Shown: piece by piece, positions 38,563 through 46,033 of the stretch
Layout of the letters: every line of letters starts with the position of its first letter
Numbering within the stretch: the stretch's first letter is position 1
Source: DYFX01 sp964400625
Lineage (GTDB): Bacteria > Patescibacteriota > Patescibacteriia > SG8-24 > DYFX01
NCBI GenBank assembly: GCA_964400625.1
Contig: CAYNUS010000003.1
Location: 62,001-126,000 of the forward strand
Direction of reading: 5' to 3'
Length of the DNA stretch: 64,000 bases
The notes under the pieces: generated by a model
Told to the model about the DNA's origin: nothing
Database searches by the model: none
The model's input: the letters and a program-made list of their open reading frames with translations, nothing else
Program-made: the position numbers and the translations under genes

Positions 38563-40539
38563 ATGCTGGCCGCAGGAGGAGTCCATCCTTACGTTCTGCG
38601 GCGTCGGAAAATCGCCCTTTCGCGCTCGAAACCCAAGGAACGCGGGCTCGCCCCGTCGCTCATCATCGTGATGCTGTTCCTGGCCGGGTTCGCCTACGGG
38701 CTGCGCTGGATCGACCAGCGCCTCGCTCCGACGCCCGACCGTCACGTGCCCACGCCGGCACGCGAGCTTGATGATGCGGTCTCCGGGCAGCTTTCGGAGG
38801 CGTTCCGCTTCATGTTCGGCATCCGCACGGCTCATGCGGCCGAATTCGACGCTTCCCGCTACAAGGCCCAGCCGGAGAAGCGCGTCATCACCGTCACGGC
38901 CCCGCCGGGGGGTACGGCCACGGTCGAGATCCGCTTCAAGAACCTCGGCACCGCCGTCTGGTCGCCGGAAGGCAAGGGCTTCATGTCCGTCTACACCACC
39001 CAACCCCGCTACCATGCGGGCGTTTTGCGTCATACGAGCTGGCTCTCCGCTTCGCAGCCGGCGAGGATCGCCACGCCCAGGACCGCGTACGGCCAGACCG
39101 GCGTCGTGACCTTCACCGCGCAGGCGCCGGCCAAGGAGGGCACCTACTCCGATTGGATGCAGCTCGCCGCGGAAGACACTTCCTGGGTCTACGGCGGCCA
39201 CGTGCAGGTCGTGATGGTCGTGAAGAAAGGCGCGACGCAAGCCGTCGCCGCGCCGTCGCCCGCTCCCGCCCCCGCGGCTCCGGCACCGGCTTCCGCGAAC
39301 GGTTCGGCCGTCCTGCTCATCAAGAGCGCGCAGAAAGTCTCCGCCCGCGGCAACGCGAGCGTGAGCTTCACGGTCGGCCATAAGAACGCCGGCGCTTCCG
39401 CGTGGGCGTCGCGCGCGATTTCCGGTCCCGACGGCGGCGCCATCCTCACCGTGAACGAAAGCGTCGCGCCGGGCGGCCTCGCGCTCACGACGTTCAGCTT
39501 CATCGCGCCGAAGACGCGCGGCGAGCATCTCCTGCGCTTCGCCTTCTCGGCCGACGGCAAGGAGATCCCTGAAGCGGCGCTCGAGCTTCCCGTCACCGTC
39601 ACCGATGACTGGTATGAGGCGCCGAAACCCTCCGCGCCGTCGCCCTCTTCCCCGTCGTCGATCGCCTCGCTCGGCGGGAGCGAACCGACCATCCGCGTCG
39701 GCCTGTACTACACCGAAGTCGAACGCGAGGAATTCGTCGTCGACGTACCGTACGAGGTGCGGAACCTCGACGGCGCGCTCATCGCCTCGTTCCAGGCTGG
39801 CGCTCCGGTGCAGGCATGGTACGACGCGCCTTCCGGCGTCTATCGCCTCACGAACGGCATCGTGAACCTCTCCTCCGCCAGCGCGCTGCGGTTCGTGCCG
39901 CTCGATCCGAACGGCATCGTCACGGCGCTCGCGCACGTCGACCGCCCGAGCTGGAACCTGACGCTGAACGACAACCGCTTCCGCGGCGTCATCGAGCTCC
40001 GCCGCCATTCGAGCGGCCGCGTCTGGGCGATCAACGAGCTTCCGATGGAGCAGTATCTCTGGGGCCTCGCGGAGTCCTCGAACGCCTCGCCGATGGAGTT
40101 CCAGAAGGCGCTCGCGGTGGCCGCGCGCTCGTACGCGCAGTGGCACCTTTCCAATCCCGGCAAGTACGACCACTTCACGGTCGGCGCGCTGAACGACCAG
40201 GTCTACAAAGGCTACGGCATGGAGCTCCGCAACCCGAACTTCAAGGCCGCCGCCGAAGCGACGCGCGGGCATGTCGTCTACCACGCCGGATCGCTGGCCA
40301 TCACGCCGTACTTCACCTGGAGCGACGGCCGCACGCGCTCGTGGACCGAAGTCTGGGGCGGCGCGCATAAGCCGTGGCTCGTTTCCGTGGCGGCGCCGTA
40401 CGACAACGGTAAGAATCTCTATGGCCACGGCGTCGGGATGAGCGCATGGGACGCGATCGGCCGCGCCAACGCGGGGGAGACCTATGATACGATGTTGAGG
40501 CACTACTATCAGGGGACCGAGCTGAAGAAGCATTACTAG
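38563..40539 (+). CDS. SpoIID/LytB-domain surface protein with NBR1-like domain
   Basis: The 658-residue protein has an N-terminal TM anchor (about 31-50). A beta domain follows (about 95-205: VEIRFKNLGTAVWSPEGKGF, then GTYSDWMQLAAEDTSWVYGG) and resembles the NBR1 central domain. After a Pro/Ala linker come a second beta domain and a SpoIID domain (about 385-645) with MEQYLWGLAESSNASPMEFQ, KALAVAARSYAQWH and HGVGMSAWDA. SpoIID proteins are lytic transglycosylase-like. No Shine-Dalgarno sequence is evident. The next gene carries the same beta domain. Confidence 0.88.
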   Translation: MLAAGGVHPYVLRRRKIALSRSKPKERGLAPSLIIVMLFLAGFAYGLRWIDQRLAPTPDRHVPTPARELDDAVSGQLSEAFRFMFGIRTAHAAEFDASRYKAQPEKRVITVTAPPGGTATVEIRFKNLGTAVWSPEGKGFMSVYTTQPRYHAGVLRHTSWLSASQPARIATPRTAYGQTGVVTFTAQAPAKEGTYSDWMQLAAEDTSWVYGGHVQVVMVVKKGATQAVAAPSPAPAPAAPAPASANGSAVLLIKSAQKVSARGNASVSFTVGHKNAGASAWASRAISGPDGGAILTVNESVAPGGLALTTFSFIAPKTRGEHLLRFAFSADGKEIPEAALELPVTVTDDWYEAPKPSAPSPSSPSSIASLGGSEPTIRVGLYYTEVEREEFVVDVPYEVRNLDGALIASFQAGAPVQAWYDAPSGVYRLTNGIVNLSSASALRFVPLDPNGIVTALAHVDRPSWNLTLNDNRFRGVIELRRHSSGRVWAINELPMEQYLWGLAESSNASPMEFQKALAVAARSYAQWHLSNPGKYDHFTVGALNDQVYKGYGMELRNPNFKAAAEATRGHVVYHAGSLAITPYFTWSDGRTRSWTEVWGGAHKPWLVSVAAPYDNGKNLYGHGVGMSAWDAIGRANAGETYDTMLRHYYQGTELKKHY

Positions 40540-40545
40540 GAGGAC

Positions 40546-41760
40546 ATGAAGCGCCTGCTCGCCATCGCGATCCTCGCCGTCTTCCTCGCGCCGCTTTCCG
40601 CGGACGCGGCGGTTCGGAAGTACGCGTCGGGCGCCGCGCAGGGCGAGACGGTCGTCCGCATCGAGGCGGGCAAGACGAAGGACGTCACCCTGAAGTTCAG
40701 GAACGCCGGCAGCTACAACTGGCGCGGCACCGGTTCCGCGTACGTCTCGCTCTACGCCACCGGCCCCTACAAGCGGAAGAGCGCCTTCTGGCACTCGAAC
40801 TGGACCACGCGCTACCAGGCCGGCCGCATGAAGGAAGCGCTCGTGAAGCCCGGCGCGACCGGCAGCGTGACCTTCACCTTGCACGCGCCGCCGCAGGCCG
40901 GAACCTACGTCGAGCAGTTCCAGCTCGCCGCCGAGAACGTCGCCTGGATCTACGGCTCCGTCACGCGCGTGCGGATCGAGGTGGTCCCCGAACAGGTGAC
41001 GGCCGCGAGTCCCGTGAACGCCGAGGCCTACGTCGTGATGGATCCCGCGACCGGCGAGGTCCTCGCGTCCCAGAACGCCGACGACGTGCGCAGCATCGCC
41101 TCCATCACGAAGCTCATGACCGTGATGGTCGCGCATGACGCCGGGCTCGATACGGACGCGAAGGTCGCGCTCGCCCGCGCCGACGAGGTCGGCGGCGGCC
41201 GGCTCCAGGTCCCGATCGGCACCCAGCTCACGGTTCCCGGACTCATCGGCAGCACGATCGTCGGATCGGCCAACAACGCGGCCAACGCGCTCGCCCGCGC
41301 CACCGGCCTCTCGCGCGAAGCGTTCCTCGCGCGCATGAACGAGAAAGCACGTTCCCTCGGGCTCGCGCGCACCTCGTTCGCCGATCCGACCGGCATCGAG
41401 GTCGAGAACCTCTCGACCGCGCGCGAGGTCGCGCTCATGGCCCGCGCCGCCTTCGCCGACGCCTGGATCGCGCCCTACGCCGGGCTCGCCACCTACGACG
41501 TCCCGCTCCCGAACGGCGCCGTCCGCACCATCAAGAACACCAACGGCCTCGTCGCCGACGCGTCGGTCGACGTGATGGCCGGCAAGACGGGCTTCATCAA
41601 CGAGGCGGGCTACACGCTCGTGACGCGCCTCGCGAAGCCCGGCGAGAAGGAACTGCTCGTCGTCGTCCTCGGCGCCGACACCAAGGCCCAGTCCTTCCGC
41701 GACGCGAAAGTCCTGGCCGAGAAAGCCTGGCAAAGCTACCGCACCGCGCTCGCGCGATGA
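40546..41760 (+). CDS. D-alanyl-D-alanine carboxypeptidase (S11) with NBR1-like domain
   Basis: The 404-residue protein has a signal peptide ending SADAA. An NBR1-like domain follows (about 25-148, LKFRNAGSYNWRGTGSAYVS and YVEQFQLAAENVAWIYGS), then an S11 peptidase with SxxK in SITKLM, SxN in GSANNAANAL and KTG in AGKTGFINEAGY. It would trim pentapeptide stems in peptidoglycan. GGAGGAC precedes the ATG, 6 nt past the SpoIID stop. The shared accessory domain suggests both enzymes dock on the same partner. Confidence 0.93.
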   Translation: MKRLLAIAILAVFLAPLSADAAVRKYASGAAQGETVVRIEAGKTKDVTLKFRNAGSYNWRGTGSAYVSLYATGPYKRKSAFWHSNWTTRYQAGRMKEALVKPGATGSVTFTLHAPPQAGTYVEQFQLAAENVAWIYGSVTRVRIEVVPEQVTAASPVNAEAYVVMDPATGEVLASQNADDVRSIASITKLMTVMVAHDAGLDTDAKVALARADEVGGGRLQVPIGTQLTVPGLIGSTIVGSANNAANALARATGLSREAFLARMNEKARSLGLARTSFADPTGIEVENLSTAREVALMARAAFADAWIAPYAGLATYDVPLPNGAVRTIKNTNGLVADASVDVMAGKTGFINEAGYTLVTRLAKPGEKELLVVVLGADTKAQSFRDAKVLAEKAWQSYRTALAR

Positions 41761-41761
41761 G

Positions 41762-41791
41762 AAAAGGACCCCGCGAAGGGTCCTTTTCCGT
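41762..41791. terminator. Bidirectional terminator
   Basis: AAAAGGACCC pairs with GGGTCCTTTT between convergent genes. Confidence 0.9.
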
Positions 41792-41800
41792 TCCGGGCGT

Positions 41801-42412
41801 TCAGCCCAAGCCTTGATGCTTCATCTCGTTGTGCCCGGCCGCGGCGGCGTCGGCCGCCTTCGGATGATCCATGATCTCGCGCGCCTCGCGCTTGCGGTCG
41901 AGCGCGGCGAGCTCGAGGATGCGCTGGCGCACGCGGTGCGGATCGGGGACCTGGTCGAAGTGGAAGTTCTCCTCGGTGGCGGCGGTCTGCACCTCGACCT
42001 TCCCGTAGTTCAGGAGCGTCGGGATGATGCCCTTGATCTCGGAGTGGACGTCCTGCACGCGCGTCAGGTCGAGCTCGGAGACCGCGCGGCCGAAGAGGCC
42101 TTTCTGGTTGATGTCGAGGATGCGGTCGTTCGTGACGATGTTGATGTCGAGGTAGTAGTCGGTGAACTGGCTGAAGAAGAAGATCCAGATGCCGAGGTAG
42201 TAGATCGACACGAGGAGCTTCAGCCCGATGTCGAGGAACGGATGCGTCAGCGTGAACGGCGCGTCGGCGAAGATGACGGCCTTGGCGGCGTAGGGGATGG
42301 CGGCCAGGATGAGGAAGACGCAGATCGGTCCCAGGAAGACGACCGGGTGGCGGCGGAGGGAGAACTCGAGCTTCTCTCCGGTGTGCGGCGTGTACAGCTG
42401 GCTGATCGACAT
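41801..42412 (-). CDS. PH-domain membrane protein (YdbS/bPH2-like)
   Basis: Two TM segments (about 24-46 and 63-84) are followed by a bacterial PH domain: DYYLDINIVTNDRILDINQK, GLFGRAVSELDLTRVQDVHS and GKVEVQTAATEENFHFDQV. The last 40 residues are charged. The family is membrane-associated with poorly known function. The ATG follows the previous stop by 1 nt (TGAtATG), so translation is coupled to the small membrane protein upstream. Confidence 0.87.
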   Translation of the reverse strand: MSISQLYTPHTGEKLEFSLRRHPVVFLGPICVFLILAAIPYAAKAVIFADAPFTLTHPFLDIGLKLLVSIYYLGIWIFFFSQFTDYYLDINIVTNDRILDINQKGLFGRAVSELDLTRVQDVHSEIKGIIPTLLNYGKVEVQTAATEENFHFDQVPDPHRVRQRILELAALDRKREAREIMDHPKAADAAAAGHNEMKHQGLG

Positions 42413-42413
42413 A

Positions 42414-42662
42414 TCAGAAGGTGGGCGTCGGGATGGAGGCGAGCGGCACCGGCGTGAACCAGTCGACGTGCGCGACGGACTGCCAGGTCATGAAGAGGAT
42501 GACGGCCGACCCCGCGATGAAGACGAAGCTGACGAGCAGTCCGACGGCGTTGCGCGCGCCGTACTTCCCGAGGCTGATGACGTTCGCGAAGGAGAAGAAG
42601 ACGTAGCCCAGCATGAACAGGGCGAACGGCAGGAGGAGGACGATGGGCGGAAGCGAGAACAT
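42414..42662 (-). CDS. Small membrane protein, 82 aa
   Basis: Two TM segments (about 5-27 and 40-60) account for most of the chain, and the C-terminus is Pro-rich (FTPVPLASIPTPTF). It starts 1 nt after the ruvB stop and lies 1 nt before the PH-domain gene, so it is the middle gene of a coupled ruvB-42414-PH operon. The function is unknown. Confidence 0.78.
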   Translation of the reverse strand: MFSLPPIVLLLPFALFMLGYVFFSFANVISLGKYGARNAVGLLVSFVFIAGSAVILFMTWQSVAHVDWFTPVPLASIPTPTF

Positions 42663-42663
42663 G

Positions 42664-43701
42664 CTAGATGAGGGTTTCGAGCCTCTGCGGGACGGCCAGG
42701 CCGAGGTGCTTGTAGGCGGCTTCGGTGGCCATGCGTCCGCGCGGGGTGCGGTGCAGGAGGCCGAGCTGGATGAGATAGGGCTCGTAGATCGTCTCGATCG
42801 TCTCCATCTCTTCCGAGGTGGCGGCGGCGAGCGCGTTCAGCCCCACGGGGCCTCCCGCGAACTTCGAGACGATGGTCTCGAGGATGCGGCGGTCGACCGA
42901 GTCGAGCCCGACGGCGTCGATCTCGAGCATCGTCAGCGCGCGATCCACGATGTCGACGGTAATCGTACCATCTCCGTGGAAGTCGGCGTAGTCCCGGACG
43001 CGCTTCAGCAGGCGGTTGGCGACGCGGGGCGTGCGGCGCGATCGACCGGCGATGCGCGCGGCGGCGTCGGGGCGGATGGCGCAACCGAGCGTGCCGGCGT
43101 TGCGCTCGACGATCATCGTGAGGTCGGAGGCTTCGTAGAAATCGAGGTGGTAGGTGACGCCGAAGCGGTCGCGCAAGGGCGCGGTGAGGAGCGAGAGGCG
43201 CGTGGTGGCGCCGATCAGCGTGAAGCGCGGGAGGTCCATGCGGAGCGTGCGCGCCGAGGGGCCCTTGCCGATGACGAGGTCCAGCGCGAAGTCCTCCATC
43301 GCGGGGTACATCACCTCCTCGATGAGCTTGTTGAGGCGGTGGATCTCGTCGATGAAGAGCACGTCGCCTTCCTCGAGGTTCGTGAGGATGGCCGCGAGAT
43401 CGCCGACGCGCTCGAGCGCCGGGCCCGAGGTCGTCTTGATGTTGGCGCCCATCTCCTTCGAGATGATGTGCGCGAGCGTCGTCTTGCCGAGGCCGGGGTT
43501 GCCGTAGAGGAGCGTGTGCTCGATGGGTTCGCCGCGCTTCTGGGCGGCGCCGAGGAAGACGGCGAGATGGTCCTTCAGCTTCTGCTGGCCGACGAATTCC
43601 GAAAGCCGCTTCGGGCGGAGGCGCGCGTCGAACGTCGTCTCTTCCGGCAGGGCGGTCGGCGCGACGTCGCGGGCCGGCGCTTTTTCCAAGGCTTCTTCCA
43701 T
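42664..43701 (-). CDS. ruvB: Holliday junction branch migration helicase RuvB
   Basis: Walker A is GNPGLGKTTLAH, Walker B is LFIDEIHRLN, sensor 1 is LIGATTRLSLL and the C-terminal winged helix contains FAGGPVGLNALAAATSEE. It drives branch migration with RuvA, which is not in the window. I start it at 43701 (345 aa). The ATG lies 9 nt after TACGAT of a TTGCCC-18-TACGAT promoter and has no Shine-Dalgarno sequence, so the message is probably leaderless. Confidence 0.96.
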   Translation of the reverse strand: MEEALEKAPARDVAPTALPEETTFDARLRPKRLSEFVGQQKLKDHLAVFLGAAQKRGEPIEHTLLYGNPGLGKTTLAHIISKEMGANIKTTSGPALERVGDLAAILTNLEEGDVLFIDEIHRLNKLIEEVMYPAMEDFALDLVIGKGPSARTLRMDLPRFTLIGATTRLSLLTAPLRDRFGVTYHLDFYEASDLTMIVERNAGTLGCAIRPDAAARIAGRSRRTPRVANRLLKRVRDYADFHGDGTITVDIVDRALTMLEIDAVGLDSVDRRILETIVSKFAGGPVGLNALAAATSEEMETIETIYEPYLIQLGLLHRTPRGRMATEAAYKHLGLAVPQRLETLI

Positions 43702-43710
43702 ATCGTCTTC

Positions 43711-43740
43711 ATCGTAGGGGAGGAAGGGCGAACGGGGCAA
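43711..43740 (-). promoter_or_regulatory. ruvB promoter TTGCCC-18-TACGAT
   Basis: The boxes lie at 43735-43740 and 43711-43716, with the ATG 9 nt downstream. Confidence 0.7.
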
Positions 43741-43748
43741 GTACGAAA

Positions 43749-43771
43749 AAAGGACAGGGGTTACCTGTCCT
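43749..43771 (-). terminator. Terminator with stop codon in the loop
   Basis: GGACAGG, loop TAACC, CCTGTCC, then a T-run on the minus strand. The TAA stop of the gene ending at 43761 is in the loop. Confidence 0.88.
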
Positions 43772-44342
43772 TGTAGCCGTCGATGAGCCGGCCGATCGCG
43801 AGCTCGGCGTGGCGCCAGGCGTGGCCTTCGGCGACGTACGCGTGGAGGCGGGCGAGCATCTCGGGATGCACCGTGGTGAGCAGTCCGCTCGCCGTGTTCA
43901 GGACGCCGCCGCCGTTGACGCGGAAGCCGTCGAACCAGTCGTGGGTGCGGAAGAGGCCGATGTCGGCGTCGAGCTCCAGCAGGAGCTCGGTCCGGAGCGT
44001 GCCACCCCGGAAGTCGACGCGCGCGGCGAACGCGACCTCCTGGATCGCGAGCGAGAGCGCGGGCCGCGCGTCCGCCTTCGCGCGGAAGCGCTTCAGGAGC
44101 GCGGCCGACGGCAGCGCCTCCTGGAGCATCGCGCCCCAGTCGATGAGCGCCTGCGCCTTGGCCGGCAGGTCGTCGAACATCACGTGGTCGCGCGCCTCCT
44201 GCGCGTAAGCGCGGTACGCCTGGCTGGTGTAGGCGGTCCGCGCGTCGCGCTGGCGCTGGATGAGGTCCTCGGTCTCCTCGAGCGCGGCGCTCGCGGCGGA
44301 GAGGACGGCGGACGGGACGGTCTTCGGGAGGTCTCTCAGCAT
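43761..44342 (-). CDS. Hypothetical protein, 193 aa
   Basis: AAAGGAG lies 6 nt before the ATG at 44342. The N-terminal half is helical (AALEETEDLIQRQRDARTAY) and the C-terminal half alternates strands (VDFRGGTLRTELLLELDADI). No TM or signal is seen. It lies 11 nt after the gene at 44354-44908, with which it forms an operon. No family is recognised. Confidence 0.7.
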   Translation of the reverse strand: MLRDLPKTVPSAVLSAASAALEETEDLIQRQRDARTAYTSQAYRAYAQEARDHVMFDDLPAKAQALIDWGAMLQEALPSAALLKRFRAKADARPALSLAIQEVAFAARVDFRGGTLRTELLLELDADIGLFRTHDWFDGFRVNGGGVLNTASGLLTTVHPEMLARLHAYVAEGHAWRHAELAIGRLIDGYKDR

Positions 44343-44353
44343 GCGGTCTCCTT

Positions 44354-44908
44354 TCAAGGTGCGGTCACGTAGCGGTCGAGCCGGCGATCCAGCTCGTCGA
44401 TGAACGGCTGCCAGGCCTCGGGGCCCGAGAGGCGCGTCTGCAGCCCCTCGATGATGAGGGGGTGCACGAGGTCGACCATCTCGAGCGGCGACTTCGCGCG
44501 GCAGGCTTCCTGGTACGCGTACGGCGTCCCGCGGTCGTCGTTCCGCCACTCCTCGAAGAGGAAGTGGTGGTTCGGCCCGTCGAGGAAGACGCGCGTGTGC
44601 GCTCCGGGCGCGTTGCCTTCCGGGATGGGAAGGCCGTGCCAGAACCAGACCGCGTCGAGCAGGACGCGCGCGCCGGGGCCGATCAGGCTCCAGAGCCGCT
44701 GTCCGTCGCGCGACTTGACCAGCGCGTCGCGCCAACCGAAGACGTCCACGGCGAGCTCCAGGAGGAGCGGACGCCGCGCCCGGCGGTCGGCCTCGACGGC
44801 CATCCGCCGCGCCTGTTCTCCGGGGGTGTCGCGCCGCCGGCGTTCGACGGCGGACATCGCGAGTTCGAGTCTGGTGATGCGTTCGCTGACGTTCGAAGGT
44901 ACGCCCAT
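44354..44908 (-). CDS. Hypothetical protein, 184 aa
   Basis: GGAGGAGTGAA precedes the ATG at 44908. A basic helical N-terminus (MGVPSNVSERITRLELAMSA, then RRRRDTPGEQARR) is followed by an alpha/beta region with LLDAVWFWHGLPIPEG and a His pair in DGPNHHFLFEEW. It has no membrane segment. It leads a two-gene operon from the nested promoter at 44941-44969. Confidence 0.7.
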   Translation of the reverse strand: MGVPSNVSERITRLELAMSAVERRRRDTPGEQARRMAVEADRRARRPLLLELAVDVFGWRDALVKSRDGQRLWSLIGPGARVLLDAVWFWHGLPIPEGNAPGAHTRVFLDGPNHHFLFEEWRNDDRGTPYAYQEACRAKSPLEMVDLVHPLIIEGLQTRLSGPEAWQPFIDELDRRLDRYVTAP

Positions 44909-44940
44909 TTCACTCCTCCGGCTGGAATGGTTGACGCGGG

Positions 44941-44980
44941 ACCGTATCAAAAAGGCCCGGAACCGTCAAGGTTCCAGGCC
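44941..44980 (-). promoter_or_regulatory. Nested stop codon, terminator and promoter
   Basis: GGCCTGGAACC (44970-44980) pairs with GGTTCCGGGCC (44954-44964), then TTTTT, ending the gene at 44966. The loop spells TTGAC and with the next base forms the -35 box TTGACG (44964-44969) of a promoter with TACGGT at 44941-44946. The TGA stop (44966-44968) lies within it. Confidence 0.75.
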
Positions 44981-45241
44981 GAGCGCGACGGGATCCTCCA
45001 TGATGCGGCGGATCTCGTCTTCCGAGGGTAATTCGACGAGGCCGTCGATCTCATGGTCCGCCAGCCGGACAGGGATGGCCGGCAGGAGGCGGAAGAAGCG
45101 GCGCCGGGGCTTGTCGGGGCGGATCGAGACGACCTTGCAGTTGCCGCCGGCCAGGAGCTCGATCATATAGACCGTGCCTTTCCGGCCATCCGGCAGGCGC
45201 ACGCGGTCGCCCTCCGTCACGCGGTAGCGATACGGTTCCAT
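44966..45241 (-). CDS. Small beta-rich protein, 91 aa
   Basis: GGAGAGACC precedes the ATG at 45241. The N-terminal part, EGDRVRLPDGRKGTVYMIEL, resembles an SH3-like/KOW barrel strand pattern, and the tail is acidic and helical. An RNA- or protein-binding role is possible but only inferred. The promoter TTGACC-17-TGGGAT (45267-45295) lies in the terminator of the upstream tRNA. Confidence 0.65.
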   Translation of the reverse strand: MEPYRYRVTEGDRVRLPDGRKGTVYMIELLAGGNCKVVSIRPDKPRRRFFRLLPAIPVRLADHEIDGLVELPSEDEIRRIMEDPVALGLEP

Positions 45242-45276
45242 GGTCTCTCCAAAGGACGTTGCCGCCATCCCAAACG

Positions 45277-45303
45277 AAAAACGCCCCTCGGTCAAGAGGC
45301 GCT
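45277..45303 (-). terminator. Terminator of tRNA-Leu (TAA)
   Basis: GCGCCTC and GAGGGGC form a stem around TTGACC, then TTTTT on the minus strand. The loop doubles as the -35 box of the next gene. Confidence 0.75.
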
Positions 45304-45306
45304 TTG

Positions 45307-45392
45307 TGGTACCCGGGGCCGGGCTCGAACCGGCACGCCCTTGCGGGCAGGGGATTTTAAGTCCCCCGTGGCTGCCATTTCACCACCCGGGC
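45307..45392 (-). tRNA. tRNA-Leu (anticodon TAA)
   Basis: The 86-nt gene has a GCCCGGG acceptor stem, a long variable arm (TGCCCGCAAGGGCG), an anticodon loop CTTAAAA reading TAA, GGTTCGAGCC in the T arm and an encoded CCA. Its promoter is in the repeat at 45400-45434. Confidence 0.95.
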
Positions 45393-45399
45393 TCGCGCT

Positions 45400-45434
45400 C
45401 ACGCTAACAAAAAACGCCGCTCTTGTCAGCGGCG
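45400..45434 (-). repeat. 35-bp terminator-promoter repeat, copy 1
   Basis: The sequence is identical to 45999-46033. On the minus strand it gives GCCGCT/AGCGGC plus TTTTTT (terminator of 45436-45972), overlapped by CTGACA-17-TAGCGT, the promoter of tRNA-Leu. Confidence 0.85.
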
Positions 45435-45435
45435 G

Positions 45436-45972
45436 TCAGTCGCGGTGCAGGATCGCCTGGAGGCGCAGGCGGATGGCGTCCCAGACGTTGTGGCTGGAGA
45501 TGTGCGCGTCGCACTGCGCGATGAAGTCCGGATGGGTCTTCCGCCAGAGATCGTGCAGGGTGAGGACCGGGATCGCGTGGCTCACGGACCCCTTGTGGAG
45601 CTCCTCATAGACGTAGCGTTTGACCGGTTTGCCCTCGGGCGGCCCGATCCTGAGCTGGGCGCTGCAGGCCTGGTCGCCCGGCGGAGCCGGTTCGCCGCGC
45701 CAGAACTTGGCGTTGAAGATGACGATGCCGGCGCCGCCGTCGAGCCGCCAGATGTCCGGGCCGACGCTCTTGCCGAACCGCTCGACCCAGCCGGCGATCC
45801 GGTCGCACGCGGCGATGAGCTCCGCGCGGCGTTCCGTGCGGAGCGCCTCGATGCCGGCGAGCCGCGCGGCCTCGGCTTCCTCGGCGCTCTTGGCCGCATG
45901 GAAAGCGGCGTCCTTCCGCGCCTCGATCTTCCTGATGAGGTCCGAGATCTCTTTCGGGACGAAGTCCTCCAT
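45436..45972 (-). CDS. Hypothetical protein, 178 aa
   Basis: AAAGGAACCCC precedes the ATG. A helical N-terminus (DLIRKIEARKDAAFHAAKSA) is followed by an alpha/beta region (IWRLDGGAGIVIFNAKFWRG) and a helical end. It has no signal or TM. It sits between the two copies of the terminator-promoter repeat and is therefore a self-contained unit. No family is recognised. Confidence 0.68.
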   Translation of the reverse strand: MEDFVPKEISDLIRKIEARKDAAFHAAKSAEEAEAARLAGIEALRTERRAELIAACDRIAGWVERFGKSVGPDIWRLDGGAGIVIFNAKFWRGEPAPPGDQACSAQLRIGPPEGKPVKRYVYEELHKGSVSHAIPVLTLHDLWRKTHPDFIAQCDAHISSHNVWDAIRLRLQAILHRD

Positions 45973-45998
45973 GGGGTTCCTTTCGAAGGTGCTGGCGC

Positions 45999-46033
45999 CA
46001 CGCTAACAAAAAACGCCGCTCTTGTCAGCGGCG
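45999..46033 (-). repeat. 35-bp terminator-promoter repeat, copy 2
   Basis: A direct repeat of 45400-45434. Here it ends the polX gene and starts the gene at 45972 (CTGACA 46023-46028, TAGCGT 46000-46005). Confidence 0.85.

Noticed and set aside
38530..41733. 1067-residue minus-strand open frame
   Set aside because: It is antisense to the SpoIID and carboxypeptidase genes. It is Arg/Gly/Asp-rich with no motif or start signal.
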